This document shows, piece by piece, positions 12,811 to 26,200 of a DNA stretch of 64,000 bases; position 1 is the first letter of the stretch; each line of letters begins with the position of its first letter. Made by a program: the position numbers and the translations under genes. The notes under the pieces are model-generated. The model searched no databases, was not told where the DNA came from, and saw only the letters and a program-made list of their open reading frames with translations. This DNA is from Pithys albifrons albifrons (lineage: Eukaryota; Chordata; Aves; Passeriformes; Thamnophilidae), in assembly GCF_047495875.1 (NCBI RefSeq), contig NC_092463.1:21379224-21443223 (forward strand). The letters are read 5' to 3'.

Positions 12811-12917
12811 GGGGCCAGTTCTGCGCACACTGAGCCTCAGCTAAAATCCACTGCGCAGGCTGGAAGGGCACACCCACGTGGGGACAGCCCTTCCCAAATC
12901 TTCGTTTGCGAAGCCGA

Positions 12918-12918
<1 letters not shown>

Positions 12919-12957
<39 letters not shown>
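12919..12957. repeat. (CA)n microsatellite
   Basis: An uninterrupted run of about 19 AC units directly abutting the GC-richer block that contains the 5S-derived sequence. It is probably length-polymorphic. Confidence 0.98.
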
Positions 12958-12959
<2 letters not shown>

Positions 12960-15900
12960 GTTTATTATTCTGTTTCTTGTCCTTTGACTTGTGAGTTAGA
13001 TGGCCTTTTAGCTCTGTCACCGGCCTCAGTCTTGTGGTGATCACTGTATGGGTGTAAAGTTCCATTGAAGTCTCTCTCTGTTTTCTTTTATTTCTCCAAG
13101 ATGCCTCCCAAATAATATCAATGGAAAGGAGGATAGTGTTTGGGCTGAGTTTTGGAATTCCATACTTTAATGTGGCCTGAAGGATTTACAGATAAATACT
13201 ATTTAATGATACAATTTTTTATTAGTTTGCCTCTTACACATTTCCAACCCAACAAAATCAAGTTAACTTTTGGATGATACCAGTAGTTGCCTTAATTGAG
13301 ATATCTTGTGAAGATTATGTGAGGTTTAAGTGTTATTATTTTTAAGGAAAGTGCAGTGCCCATAACTGACCACTACTTGTCAGTGTTTTACCATCTTAGA
13401 GAGTCATCTTCCTAAATGGCAATTATTAAATTATATAGTTTCAGGGTCTAACTGAACATGACAATACATTTGTTTGATCTTTCCCTTGTCTGTTTTTTCT
13501 TTTTGTCCATCTTTTGTGTAATGTGCAAACTTCTTATTTGCATTATTGTATTATTATAATCAAGGATGGATTATTAACCAAGATGATCTCTAATTATATA
13601 CTGCCCATAAAGTAAGCTTGGCATATAACATATTACATCTTTAACTTCCAAATTTGCATTTTTATTTTGAATTTGTAGTCTGTCTGTGCTGTGTGTAGGT
13701 GAATAAAAATTGTTTTCTCTACATTTTTATGTATCTTTTAACTTGGTGTGTGTTGGTGCTTTCAAACAGCAATAATTGCAAATTAGAAAACAGCAATTAG
13801 CAAAAAAATTCATGCAAGTTGTATGTCTTCAATTATTTGTATATTCCTGATTCAAACGTGTTTCTGATTAGAAAGAAAAAATATGCTTATCTTGCCAGTG
13901 CTTCTGACATGTATACATGGGTTGCTTTAACAACTGCATTTGTTATGTAAACTACAACTATTTTGAGATTCCTCAGGGCTGTTTTTTTTAACATAGACAC
14001 CATCACCTCTTATTGTTTGTTTGCATTTATACCTCTATTTTCTAAAACAAGATCAAGTATAATTCTGAAAAATGGACTTTAAAGAGCTCTCATATGCATT
14101 GAGGGTATCCTGGATAGCTTTACAAAATCCTGTACTAGGCTTCCTGGATTTTGGTGAAATGTGTCCATGTGTTCATGCTTTGCATGCTTTAGGTGAACAG
14201 AATCATCTTTATAGAACATTTTGAACCCAGTGACTGTGGTAAGGCAATGACTATAGTCAGTCTTAAGGTAGCAACTTGGATAGGCCAGGAAGCATGTTTT
14301 AAATTTTTGTTTGTGCAACTGCGTACTTAGATTCTGTTTGCCCCCCACTGCAAATACCATGAAGTGCAAGAAGCTGGTGGACAGAGAGCAGGGTAAATTA
14401 ATGGTCAAAACTGTTCCTGAAAATTCCTTTTTGCGTGTCTTTATCTCTGATCTTTTTAGACAAATATAAACTTGATCTGTGCTCTGAGCCATCTGGATAC
14501 TTTAGTGCATCATTGATACTCGCTCTTTGGCTCTGTGCTTTGCCACCTGTGGCTAATGGTTTCTGTTTTGACTGTAGTCTGAATCAGGCTCCTTCTTGGA
14601 ACATAAGCAAGAATCAGACATCTCTGTCTCTGAAATAGCTAGTTTCTGTCTTTGGATGCCTGGTTGCTACGTCTTCGTAGCATGCTTGGACCCATGTTGA
14701 TCACTAATGTAGCAAGTTAAGGAAAGGATTTCCATTCACATTAGGATGTGGTACATTTTTGCCTTATTTTAAAATATAGCATGAGGCTGGTCTGCTTGTG
14801 CGTTTTGGATAGGATGAATAACTCACTGATCAGTCACACTTTGAAAGAGCAAATTGCAATTTGTGGTCTGTGCATTGCTTTCAAATAATCTGCTTTTATT
14901 TAAAAAGAAAGCAACACAGCAAAACCAAAAGACCAAACCCCAAACTCTTAGAAAAGTTAGTAGGCTTAAATTGCAGTGAAAGTTATGATTTGCTCTTGAA
15001 AGATTTTTATTAAGTTGGAAAGATTGAGAACTTTTGTTATAGAATCCTCCATATAATTTTCCTCATGCATAGGAAAAATTTATCTGTCTATTCATGATTA
15101 AATTATTTTATCTTTTTGAAGTTTTACAGTTTTATATATTCTGCCTGCATATGGGTGAGGTATGCTGAGTTGGGGTATACCAGTTATTTTTGTATTCTGG
15201 TACTGTCTTATGGCAGTGAGCTCTTTATAAAGACCTGTAAGAATTGCTCTCCTTGGTCAAATCAAAAGTTCCTCTCACCTGATCATCTAGACAGACAGTA
15301 GAACATCTACCTGGTCCATCCCAAAACCACGCTGTGAAGGCCTCTTTACAGGGAAGTTCTCTGTTTTCTTGTGGCCTCCTCTATACCTGCTCCCTCCAAA
15401 GGCCTCATCAACCTCCTTGTCAGCCTCCTCCTAACCAGCCTGGATCTTAATGCTTTCAAGAGGAGGATCTTAGTGGGAGAATCCTATTGACTGTGGGCCT
15501 GTTCCCATTCCTTGGTGTTTCAGCTCCTCTGGGCGTTGTCTGCCTGCTGCTTGGGAGCCATCAGGGAGGAGTGTGTGCTGGAACTGTTGTCCTTAGCATC
15601 CCCTTCCTAGTTCCCGTTTCTGACATTTGACTTCCCCAAACCCTTCTTTGGAGACAACAAATGAAATCAAAGAATCAGTAGGATCTTTACATGTTTTCTT
15701 TCTTTCTTTCTTTATTTTACCCTTCCCTTCCAAACAGAAAACTTACATAGAGATATGTTTAGTTGATAAAAAAACAAGAGTGGAACAAACCAGAAAGAGA
15801 GAATTATTTAAAAAGAAGTACAGGAAGGAAGCAAAACATAGAATTAACTTTTACCTATGCAGTTTCTGAATTGACAGTAACAGCTGACCTTTGTCTGACT

Positions 15901-17967
15901 GTGGATGACCAGATGTTTCCATTTCTTAATGACATTTTCATTAACTGATTGCCTTACCTAACACCTACTGGAACAATGAATGTTTCTCAGTGGAAGTAGC
16001 GTGTATGTAGTATGTTTAACTTACTGTAGCATAACATTCTTTTTTCCATATTTTAACTCTGGTATATATGTGAGCTGGTTTTTTCCTTAAAATGAAATGG
16101 CTATGGGCTAGTTTTACAATATGTAGAAAGTAAAACTGAATGTTATATTTGTAGTATCAGTTATAGGGAAGATTGCCTTTTTATTTGAAATTATTGCTAT
16201 TTAATAGCCTAAATATCAGCCAGTGATCCTGATAAGTTAATATTTATTTCTGTGGTTTCTTCTGGGAATTAGAATACACTACTGATGCAGAGACATACTT
16301 TTTGCCTTCAGCAGGAAAATCTTTCAAAATTTTACTAGTATTTCTAATTCCAGCCGAGTTATAAAATTTTTCTTATGCTGCTCACATCTCTAGGCAAATC
16401 TGCATATGAAAACATGCATATTTGGTACTGTGTTAATGCCAAAACATGGTTGACATAAAGCTGACTGTATATAACAGAGCTTCCAATTTTGCTAGTAAAA
16501 ATGGAGCTCAGTTGGAATTAGTACACATCATATATTCCAAGCAGGCTGTTTTGCACTGGTACTTCCAGTCATTAAAAACATACAAACCACTCAAAGAAAC
16601 AAAAAGAAACCTAAAGAAAAAGCTCAATCCAAAACCCAACCAACTTGTGCAATAATGGCATTAGCTGAAGTTAAGATCTTTGACTTTTGTTCATGTAGCT
16701 TTTTGGGACTTCTTCCAAGAGTATTTTTGAGTAAAATGTGTGCAGTTTTGAGTTTTATAATTGACTGGAATGGTAGATTTCAATCTCTACTGAATACATA
16801 GGGAAATATCTTAAATATGTTACAGTCTTCTAGTATCTGATTAGAGATCAGTACAACTAAGAGTGTAACTCTGTAGCATAATATTTTCAGTGACATAGTT
16901 ATGATTTATGTCTTCCACAGTCTCAGTTTTTAATCTAAGCTGTTCAAGCAGGAGAGTAATCCAAACTATACTGAAACCCTTATGTTTCCTGAGGTGAGAA
17001 TGTAAGAATGAGATAAATATATAAATCCATTTAGTTTCTCCAAAAAGCTACTTTTAAAAGGAAAACTTCTAAAGCTGAGTGCCCAGGTTCATGGAAGTTG
17101 ATTAATCTCTTGCATTCTGTTTTCATCCAGTGAAATTGTTCTCCAGTAGACAGTGGAGAGAAAATGTTCAAAAACTGAATGAAGTGGCACTATTTATGTA
17201 GGCAAATTTGTTAAGAGAGGGGATATTTGTTAAGAGAGATATTTGTTTAAAATATGAAATGAAAATGCTGCTTGGGAAGAAGAGAAAAGATATTTCTCTC
17301 TGGACAGGCTATGTGCTTTTGTTGTTCTGTGGCAGTTCTAGCAAGGAATTGTGGAAGGGATAGATATACTTACACTTCAGGATATGAGATAAAAGTAAAT
17401 GATTTGTGCTAAGGTATCTAATTAATTGATTTGTTACTAGTGTGAAACATGCTTGGGCATATTGTGCAGATAAAAAACATAATTTATTACCAGTTGCTAA
17501 AATTCATCTCAAACTATCAGTATATGGCTACAGATCTCTCTCAGCTGATGTTTCTAAATGTTTAAAATGAGCCAATGACATAGTTATGGCTTGATATATC
17601 CAAACTTGGGTTGTGTATGTTACAAATTATATGTGCCATTAATGTCTGTCATGTCTAATGCTTCTTTTGCTACTGATTGTCTGTGTTCTGCAAATAATGT
17701 TTGCAGAGGGAAAAGATTTTGAAGTTGATATTCAAAGCTATATTATTTTTTTAAGATGCTTTAGAAAATATACGTTATACATGGGTTTAGATACCTCAGT
17801 CTGAGAAGGGTCAGGAAAAGTCCCCATGGCTTTGTTTTGGTTTTTGTGATTTTTGGTGTCAAAGTAGGGCGCATCAATGTCAGTAACTTCTGATCAGGAA
17901 ACTTTCAGTTAATTCAGTTGTAATACTGCAATTCTAAGCTTTTGTCCAGATTCAGATAAAAATAACC

Positions 17968-17976
<9 letters not shown>

Positions 17977-17999
<23 letters not shown>

Positions 18000-18000
18000 T
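17977..18000. repeat. (TG)n microsatellite
   Basis: Twelve perfect GT units following a T run, deep in an intron about 475 bases upstream of the next CEP128 exon. Confidence 0.97.
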
Positions 18001-18475
18001 AAGTTCCAGCACAACCTTGTGGTAGTGTTTTCTTTACTACAGTGCACTGTATCATTGTATTTCATAACATGTACACTTTTTATTAGAGAATATATACTTT
18101 TTCTCTAATATGTGCACAGCTAATCTGTAGGGGATCTCCTGAGCTTTTTAGACCTTCATCTCAAGGTGTTTGTGGTCAACCTTAAACGTCTGGAGCTCTA
18201 TAAGTCGGAAGGATGTTAGTGCCTAGTTTAGACATTGTATTTGTCCCTGTTCTCTGCATGGGTGGGTTTATGTATGAATGGACTTATATTTATTTTTTCA
18301 TAACAATATACATTGACTCTACATGGAAATATTAGATGCAGACAGAAAGCATTTGTCTAGATCTTCTTTCTTAAATGTATCAACACATTCTTTAATTTTA
18401 ACAGCCTTAGAAAGACAGCTTCTAATGCTATTTACTTTTCTAATGCTGTTTGCAATATATTTTTCTCCTCTAAAG

Positions 18476-18562
18476 GCTTTAAGGAAGCAAGATGCTAAAG
18501 CAGATGAAACAGAAGATCTCATGAAAAACAAACTTGTGAAATATGAAAGTGAAAAGAACCAA
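18476..18562 (+). CDS. CEP128: CEP128 exon (window exon 4)
   Basis: 87 bases, 29 codons, phase 0/0, between a strong acceptor (tttttctcctctaaag) and donor gtaaga. The translation starts ALRKQDAKADETEDLMKNKL and ends VKYESEKNQ; the human counterpart is ALKKQEAKADEHEGAIKNKL with TETEKNQ. Ala-Lys-Ala-Asp and Lys-Asn-Lys-Leu are kept exactly. An open frame continuing upstream and downstream of these limits reads into intron sequence and has no similarity there, so the exon limits rest on the splice sites and the homologous block. Confidence 0.96.
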
Positions 18563-20032
18563 GTAAGACTTAATTTTTTTCCTTTTTGTTTAGTTTTAAA
18601 TGAGTGTGTAGTGTCATATGTTACAGTATATACTTCCTTTTTCAGAGAAACCAGTAGGACAAAACTTTCTTTCCTCTTTAAGAATACAAGGTTTGTTCTC
18701 TGCTCAGAGGCACTGTGAATGTAGCTATGCCGAACTTGTGTCTCTCTTTCAAAACTCTTTAGTTACAGTGTGTTAGTTCTAATGACTCATCCTGCTAGGC
18801 AGACAGATTTGTAGCTTGGGGATTATCCTTGGTTTCTTTCTCTGATTTGTCTCTAAATTTATACAAAGTCTGCTGTTGCTTATTTTCAGCAGCTTAAAGG
18901 TGCAGCTTTTCTTTGCCTACAACTCACCTACGCTGGTTATTTTACACCATAGTTATTATTAATTACTCTTACTGAATTGTTACTTATTACTCTCTTCCTG
19001 TCCATAGAAACAAGATTTCTTGTATTTCTGTTGTAGCAGGATGGTAGGGCTGTATTACACTTTTTCTAGCTTTTTTCCTCTTGCATCAAGTTTAGCCTTT
19101 TTTGTCAGTACTTTCCAAGTTATACCCCTTTATGCTAAACCTTTATGTAGTGTTTTATGTTATGTTGCTCTTTTTATTCCCTTAATGCTGGTCCTGTTTA
19201 CTTTGCCCATTTGCCAGCCTCTCAACATCCTCTTTGAGATTGCTATCTCAACAATAACAATTTCTGCTGTCAAAATCTTTATTTATTTCCATGTGGATCT
19301 TTGAACTATTTATGGTAGAAGTCAGAAAATATTTTCTAGCTTTTTCTTTCTGTTGTTTTTTTTTCTAAATAGTCCTAAGTTTGATGACTATTTCACATTT
19401 TTAATATTATGTTTTTAGGAAAACTGCTAATTTTGTGAAATTCAAGGCACTTCAATTTTTCAGTCATCTTGTTTCCATAATATTTCAAATACATCATTTG
19501 TACAACACAGAAAAAACACAGATTTTACTAATTACTAGTTCTACCAGAGCATGCTATCTTTAACACTTTTATGAATAAACTATGTAACAAAGTGACTTCA
19601 AATACTAAGTCATTATTCATTTTATTTTGAGTTTGAAGTGTGTTCCAAGACTAGAGACAATGTTTTTTAAACTTTGTTAAAGTTTATCTTCAATTATTTT
19701 ACTTTTAACACAGTAAAAATTTGCTTTTGTGCATTCTTTTTCTGTATAATAGAAATGACTGTGTTTCTCCATGTGATACAGAATATTGTGCAAAAATTAT
19801 AGACTGCAAGTTAAATTCTCTTTATATGATTTAAATAAATATAGCAGGAATTTCATACAAATGATGGTTTACTCTAATGTTTTGGACAAATAAAAATATT
19901 GTATATATTATACCTCATTTTAAATAGATGCTTATATAGATTAATTTGTGTCAGAATTAAATAATTAAAATACATTTTTATGCTATGATGCATACATTGC
20001 TTTTCTATCCTCATCATCCTCTGAAATGAAAG
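18563..20032 (+). other. CEP128: CEP128 intron
   Basis: Intron of 1470 bases, phase 0. A 94-codon open frame at 19020-19304 is rich in hydrophobic residues because of T-rich sequence and is not considered coding. No repeat recognised. Confidence 0.85.
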
Positions 20033-20107
20033 CTTGAGCATGAACTAGAACAGTCCCGGAAAAAGCTGAATGAATCTGAAGGCAGTAGAGAAGTTCTTTT
20101 GCGTCAG
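20033..20107 (+). CDS. CEP128: CEP128 exon (window exon 5)
   Basis: 75 bases, 25 codons, phase 0/0, between atgaaag and gtaact. The frame reads LEHELEQSRKKLNESEGSRE followed by VLLRQ, matching human LEQELELSRRLLNQSEGSRETLLHQ. Too short to stand out as an open frame by itself; it was found by its position in the protein order and by exact phase. The acceptor has a pyrimidine-rich tract (ttttctatcctcatcatcct) that ends about ten bases before the AG, a slightly atypical arrangement. Confidence 0.95.
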
Positions 20108-21279
20108 GTAACTGCTTTGGTGTGGTAAAATTTCTAAAGTTTTCATATTAGGCTGTGTCTGAGTCTTTGGGCTTAGTCTTCATATTTCATACTCTGCTAA
20201 CATTGTTTTGTGAAAGAAAAAAGGAGACACCTTTTTATACTTTTTCTGCTTTTCAAATTTTATGTATATATGTTCATACATACTAGTTACAGTAGTGGTA
20301 GCAATGGTACATTTTCAGCACATAAGCACGTTATTTGTAACTTCCTTTCATAGTATGCTTTAGAACAACTATTTTAGTAATTACTGTTATGCAAAGTGCA
20401 TGCTATAATTTGTGAATTCAGATAAATCAATGACTTAGAAGTATTTGCTTTACTGCTGAATTGTAACATGTGATAAAAATAAATAAACAAGTACCTGAAA
20501 AACTATCCAAAATGTCCTCTCAACAGTAGCCATTGATGCACATATGATTAAACTCAGAATTTGTATGAAATTGGATTGTGACTTTAGAAAACTATCCTTT
20601 CTCCTAAACATTTCTAATCATTCTTTCAGAGGGGCTGGATAAAAAGACTCAAATAACTCGGGAGGGGGCAATTGGCATACTTATCTTTTAGTATTAGTTG
20701 TTTGAGTTGGCTGTATTACTGTTTCGAGTATAACTCACTGTGCATGAAATATAGAGCGATATGAATTAGACGTATTTTTCTTCAATTCAGTTTTAGAATG
20801 TCAGATTTTCATTTTCCTGTGCATGATGTCATCTTTGTAAGTACTACACTGTATATGATAGAAAAGATAAAATATAGAAAGCCTCAATGCTTCTTAGTAA
20901 TAAATACATTGTATTTTTAAGGAGCACAATTGAAATAAAATACATTGTTTATTAAACTTGGGCAGATGTTTTCAGTACCAATTTAAAAAGACGGTTGCAA
21001 CATAGAGTATGATAACATTTTGTTCGGTCTAGAGAAATTACTGTGCAATTGTTGTAAACATAAAAAATAAAATGTTTCCTTTAATTCTGAATAACCACTT
21101 TGTGGCCTGTAATTAGGAAGTAGTTTGTCTTTTTGTTTACGATCTGCAGTACTCTCAAGATTTATTTATAAATATTATTTGTGTGTAGGTTTGGGTGTTT
21201 TTAGTACTTAATAAAACACAGTATTTTCTCCTTCATTCTGTTTTTTATTAAACATTTGATACTTGTACATGCATTTTAG
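20108..21279 (+). other. CEP128: CEP128 intron
   Basis: Intron of 1172 bases, phase 0, AT-rich with several A/T runs. Nothing recognised in it. Confidence 0.85.
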
Positions 21280-21412
21280 ATTGAGGATCTTCGTTCCCAG
21301 CTTCTGAGAGCAGAGAAAGACCGTGTAGAATTGCAACATCAACTTTCAGAAGCTGCTATGCATCGCCAGAGCTATCAGGATGTACAAGATGATGACAGGA
21401 GAGTTAGAGCAG
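21280..21412 (+). CDS. CEP128: CEP128 exon (window exon 6)
   Basis: 133 bases: 44 codons plus one base, so the exon ends in phase 1. It follows cattttag and precedes a weak donor (gtacaa). The translation begins IEDLRSQLLRAEKDRVELQ and ends YQDVQDDDRRVRA, corresponding to human VEELRTQLTKAEGDRKGLQ and a YQDEQGED region. The middle is less conserved, and the acidic DDD stretch marks a likely break in the coiled coil. The split codon is completed by TA of the next exon to give valine, which confirms both boundaries. Confidence 0.95.
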
Positions 21413-23109
21413 GTACAACTCATATTTTGTACTAGAGGCCTGCAAATTAGTTAGTAAACTTGGACATAAGCTTTGTCGTAGAATTGCACTCTAATTGTTC
21501 TCTTGTTTGAACAAAAGCAACCACTTAATTTGTCAGATTTAAGTTGATTAAGTATTGGCTCCTGAATATTAACAGCCAGTGATGGTTAATTTAGGATAAA
21601 ATATCTTGATTTGCATGGTTAATACAATTTCAGCAAACTGGATAGTGCTTTTACAGAAATAAAACATTTGTATTGTTTTTATGTAATAAATTTTCAGAAA
21701 CCTTTCGTTTCAGTCCATTTGCAGTTTGAATTCTGCCATCTTGAAAATCATGGCACAGGTCATTTACTAAGGGGTTAATAAGGCTAAGGAATTTCTGTTA
21801 GAATTTCAAAGGAACATGATGTTCCTCAGGGGTTAAGTAAATTTTCCTGTGTAATGCAGTCGAGGCTTCTGTTTGCAGTGTGTTGGAATTTTAGATTTGG
21901 AATAATTTTATTTAGAAGAAAAATACTGTAAGCAATTTCAAGATATAATTGCATCTTAAATTACCACTTTAGCAAGGTCTTAATTGTTAGTTATCTATAT
22001 GTATTTAAACCTTTCAAACATAATCAAAAAGGCATTAGAGAAAGTCTTTATCTTTCTCCTCATTAACATAGAAATGGATTACTCAGGATAATACAGGAAT
22101 AGTGACTCCAAGTCCAATATTTATGTGAATGTTTAATTGGTTTGGCTAATGACTTATATTTTCATACTTCAGCTGCTGAATTACCTTAGTATTTAAAATA
22201 GGACACTGACTCCCTGTTTTAAAGATCTCCTACGGAGCACTGGAAATTGGCTACATCTTGTACATGGCTTAGCTTCAGAAATGTAACATAAAATAATAAT
22301 TTCCATAGTTTTTCTCCAATCAAGTTAATGCCCTACTGAAAAGTTAATTTACTTGAAACAATATGCCTTTCATGTTAATGAGGGCATATTTTAATTTCCC
22401 CATTAATTATGTAATAATAAATCAAGATGGTTGTAAAAATAAGAAGAAAATTAAAATATACTGGAGCTATTAACATGCATGCATGTATTTACATAATTTT
22501 TGCACTTGTGTTTCACCTGGCTGTGTTATTTCTGTTTCTTCAAAGATACATGGGAAGAAGAAAAATGGAGATTTTTTTTTAATACCTCCAGTAGTTGTTT
22601 ATGATTAAAACCTTTGCATTTTTGTTTGAAGAAATTTATATCTTACTATTATCGAAAACTTTGGTTGTAGTTGTAGGATTCAGACATAGCATTTACAGAT
22701 AATTTGACTTCCAAATCAGGAGGCATTACTCTGGTGAGATAAAATCTTGGCCTTGAAGCTTATGGCCGAATTTCATTTACATCAGAACTTGCCCATTGTT
22801 TTTTCATCCTTTTTTATTTTACTCAGTTTTTTTGGCATTTTGGGTGATTGTGTTTTTTGCAGGGGGTGAGGTGTGTATGTGGGGAAGAGTAGAAAACCTC
22901 TATGAAATGACTGGAAAATACTGTCTCATTCATTAAAAGATTGTGAGGTTATGATACAGGTATAGCCATTTTTCAGATATTTTGGTTAAAATCAATAGAT
23001 ATAGAATAGTCTCAAGAAGAAAATTACCAAAAGAGAAATGAGTTAAAATTAATTTACCACAAGTCAGTGTTTCTACTGAGTCTGTTACTCTGTTCTCACT
23101 GTTTTGCAG
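21413..23109 (+). other. CEP128: CEP128 intron
   Basis: Intron of 1697 bases, phase 1. AT-rich with no recognised repeat; ends in ttttgcag. Confidence 0.85.
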
Positions 23110-23270
23110 TAGTTGAAAGATATGAGAGAGAGAAGCAAGATCTGGAGAAACATATTTTGGAACTTAAAGCAAAGCTGAGTCATAATGCTGTAATGTCAGA
23201 GGTAGAAGAATTAAAGAGATGCATAGAGCGTAAGGACAAGGAGAAAGCACAGCTTGTAATGCATGTACAG
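23110..23270 (+). CDS. CEP128: CEP128 exon (window exon 7)
   Basis: 161 bases: two bases completing a valine codon, then 53 codons ending in phase 0 before gtgcgt. The frame contains VERYEREKQDLEKHILELKA and EVEELKRCIERKDKEKAQL; human CEP128 has VEREKQDLEK and EELEEVKRCMERKDKEKAHL-like sequence at the same place. The RKDKEKA motif is a good marker. This exon begins a long highly charged coiled-coil segment that continues into the next two large exons. The donor gtgcgttg is non-consensus at position +3/+4 but usable. Confidence 0.96.
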
Positions 23271-26200
23271 GTGCGTTGGTTTTTGTTACTTTGTGTTTGG
23301 TAGTGTTTTGAGGGTTTTTTTTGTTTATTTCAAAAATAATTTCTCATCTGTTTAACTTTAGATGATACATTATGATTAACCTTTAAAACTAGGATTAACT
23401 GTTATGCTCTTTGTTGTTTATGGAGAAAATAATTTTGAAAGGTGATTTGGGTTTGCAGAGTTTTTTCCCTTCCATCTTAATACCAGAAAAGGTGTTTCCT
23501 ATTGCCTGTGATTTCATGGTTTGGATTACTTCTCTTTCCCATCTGCAAAGAAAGGGGGATCTCATTTTATCAATTATCATTATTAATGGGTTTTGGAATT
23601 ACTTTTATAAGACAGTACTCACTTCTTTATTCCGCTTTCTATCATGCTTCAGAATTAAAGTTTAACTTAAAACTGAGATACCTTCTTCTACAAGATAGTG
23701 CAGTAGAATAACAGAAGTAGATCACAACTTCTCGTTTTATTAGCAATTAGATGCAGTATAGTAATATAATCATCATTGTAAGTGTTAATATTCTTATTTA
23801 TGATAAGCACACACTATTTAACATGATTCTCTGTGAAAAGGTAAAAGCAGGCTTTAGTACTGCAATTTTAGTTAGAAGACTTTTACCACAAAAGTAGTAG
23901 TAGCCTTTTCATTTAAGATGGGAGATTTCTGTATTTTTTGATCTTGTCTAGATTTGTCCTTGGTAGTAAGATGCCTGAACAGTAACTATTTTCTTCTTTT
24001 TCATGACTGTCAGAGAAATGAGTTTGTTTTCAAAACTGTGTGTATTACTTCAGTACTCAAAGACTTTACATTTTGTTGGGCTTGTACTGGGACATTCTGT
24101 AAGCAAGGGGGTTTTGTAATTTGTATCTATTTTTCCAGTGAAGTTACTTATCTTTAAAATGATGATGTGTCACTTCGGAAGTTCAAATGCAGAAAGTTAT
24201 TTTTTTCTGTTTTCACAGATTTACAGAACTATACTGTTCAGTTTACTTCTACTGGTCTTTGACCTTGTCAACTCCTGTGCTGATTAAAATCAAATTAGTG
24301 CATCAAATTATATTTTGAAAAAATTGCAATCTCAAAATAAGTTCCCACATGCTTTATGAAATTTGGTCATTGAATAGGTTTAAAAAGACCTAGAGTGCTT
24401 CTTTAGAGAGTAAGACAAGCAGAACTTATTTCCTGATGCCCACCAGCGTTGGTATTCTTGCTGACCTATACAGCTCCATACTAACCCAAAATGTTCTTGA
24501 TTTTTGTTTTGTGGGGCCTGAGAAATTCCAGTTCTTTGGAGGCAGGAGTTAATGGGATAAAACCCCATAGAAAACCAATTACTTTTAAATTCTGCATGTA
24601 GAACATGCTTTCTTAAGGGTCAGAATGATTTTCTTATGTGAATTTCCTGCTCTGAAAACACTCATGTGAGAGTGCTCAGTTGGGGTCATTGTCATTGCTC
24701 TGAGTTAGAAATCTTTGACTTCCCTCATTTTCTCAACAGAAAATACTTTGTACTTCTTATCTGCTTCCCACTGCCTTTCTCCTGCAGAGGCACTAACAGG
24801 AAAATAGCTAGTGTGTTTTTCTTTTAATGAGACATCAAGGACTGCAAGGATGTGAATTTCTAAACTTGTGTTCTAACAAAGCATTTTGTCAAGCCTGTTC
24901 TAACAGCTGCTCCTATCAGATAGTGTGGTTCCCAGTTGGAAGTGACCAGTCATGTTTGACTTGGGTGTAATTTATCTTTGTTTAGTGGGGAGGATCTAGC
25001 TTGCCTCTGATGTACATGTGATACTAGAAATTTCTTTTGATTTATTTAAATGTCATTGTTTTCAACAATTACAGTTGTGTGTTATACCTTTAGTCCCTGA
25101 CAGTTGCCATAAAATCACAGTGTGATGTAAAATGGAGAGGAAGTAAAAGGTTAAAACACTTTCTTAAACTCATGTTCAGAAGTGAGTTCAATCTAAATTT
25201 TAAATTTAAAAGAAAAAAGTTTTATTTCAGTTATTGTAGTTGATGTGAGGATGATGCTTTTGTGAGATCTTGCAAATGTATACAACTATGTTAAGTACAT
25301 TTTTCTGCATGAAACTGTATAGATATGGGGCTGTTATTGTTGATTATTATGATCTAATTATTATGACTAAGAAAAATCTGCAAATTATAAAGATGGAATG
25401 CCCTACTTTCTTCATAAGTGGTTTTAGACTCTTATTCCTGTGAAATTTATTTACTACCTCTTCATTCTAATTAGGTCTTAGTAGTCTCATAGTATTGTCC
25501 AGTACAGCATAACATCAGACAGTTTGTTAAAATGTTTCAAATTTTCTGAAGGAAAATTATTGATGAGTTTATATATTAGAATTCTTCAGTAATATAAGTC
25601 TTTCAGTCTTATGAGTATTGATTACTATTCTCATTAAAATTCTTTTTATGAATTTTTCTTCTTCTACAGATGTAACTTGTAGCCAATTATTGTCATTATA
25701 CGAGCCAATTAAGGTTTCTGAAAATCAATAAGTAACACCTTTCTAAAGTTAAAGATATTTTTACAAAATAGGAGACATCAATACTTCTGCAGACCAGCCT
25801 GCATTGCCATGTCAATGTTCAAATACTGAAATAGTGCTCCAGATGAATTTAAAATGAGTGAAGATATATAGATGCTATTTGCTTTGATAAACTTTCTCTC
25901 TAAAATCACATATCAACCTGGGTGGGGGGAGAAAGGTGGTTTTGGTGTATCTTGTGTTTACGTGTAAGGTTATCTGTTGGAAAGAGTAGCAGTTCAAGCT
26001 TTGGAAAAAAATAGAGAAGGCATCACTTAAAGAAGTTGATTTTGTGCAACATATTTTTTACTGAATGAATATACTTTTTGACTGATTGAATGTATTTGTC
26101 TTTGATTATTCAATTCACAGATTTTATGCTTGCATGAAAAATCTAAATCTTACGGATTAATGGTCCTTACGGGTTAGATACGTTATCGTTGGCGAGAGAT

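Larger units (their letters stand above)
11040..18475 (+). other. CEP128: CEP128 intron with 5S-derived block and microsatellites
   Basis: Intron of 7.4 kb. It includes a 5S-rRNA-derived sequence on the minus strand inside a GC-richer block (about 12620-12918), a CA microsatellite (12919-12957), a TG microsatellite (17977-18000), a short TTTC run (about 15694-15713) and a GC-richer unidentified block (about 15270-15655). The remaining sequence shows nothing recognised. The 137-codon open frame on the minus strand at 14079-14492 has no recognisable protein features. Confidence 0.85.

Noticed and set aside
14079..14492. 137-codon open frame on the minus strand, the longest non-CEP128, non-CR1 frame apart from exon read-throughs
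   Set aside because: No recognisable domain, irregular amino-acid composition, and lies in an intron without any sign of a processed copy such as a terminal A tract.
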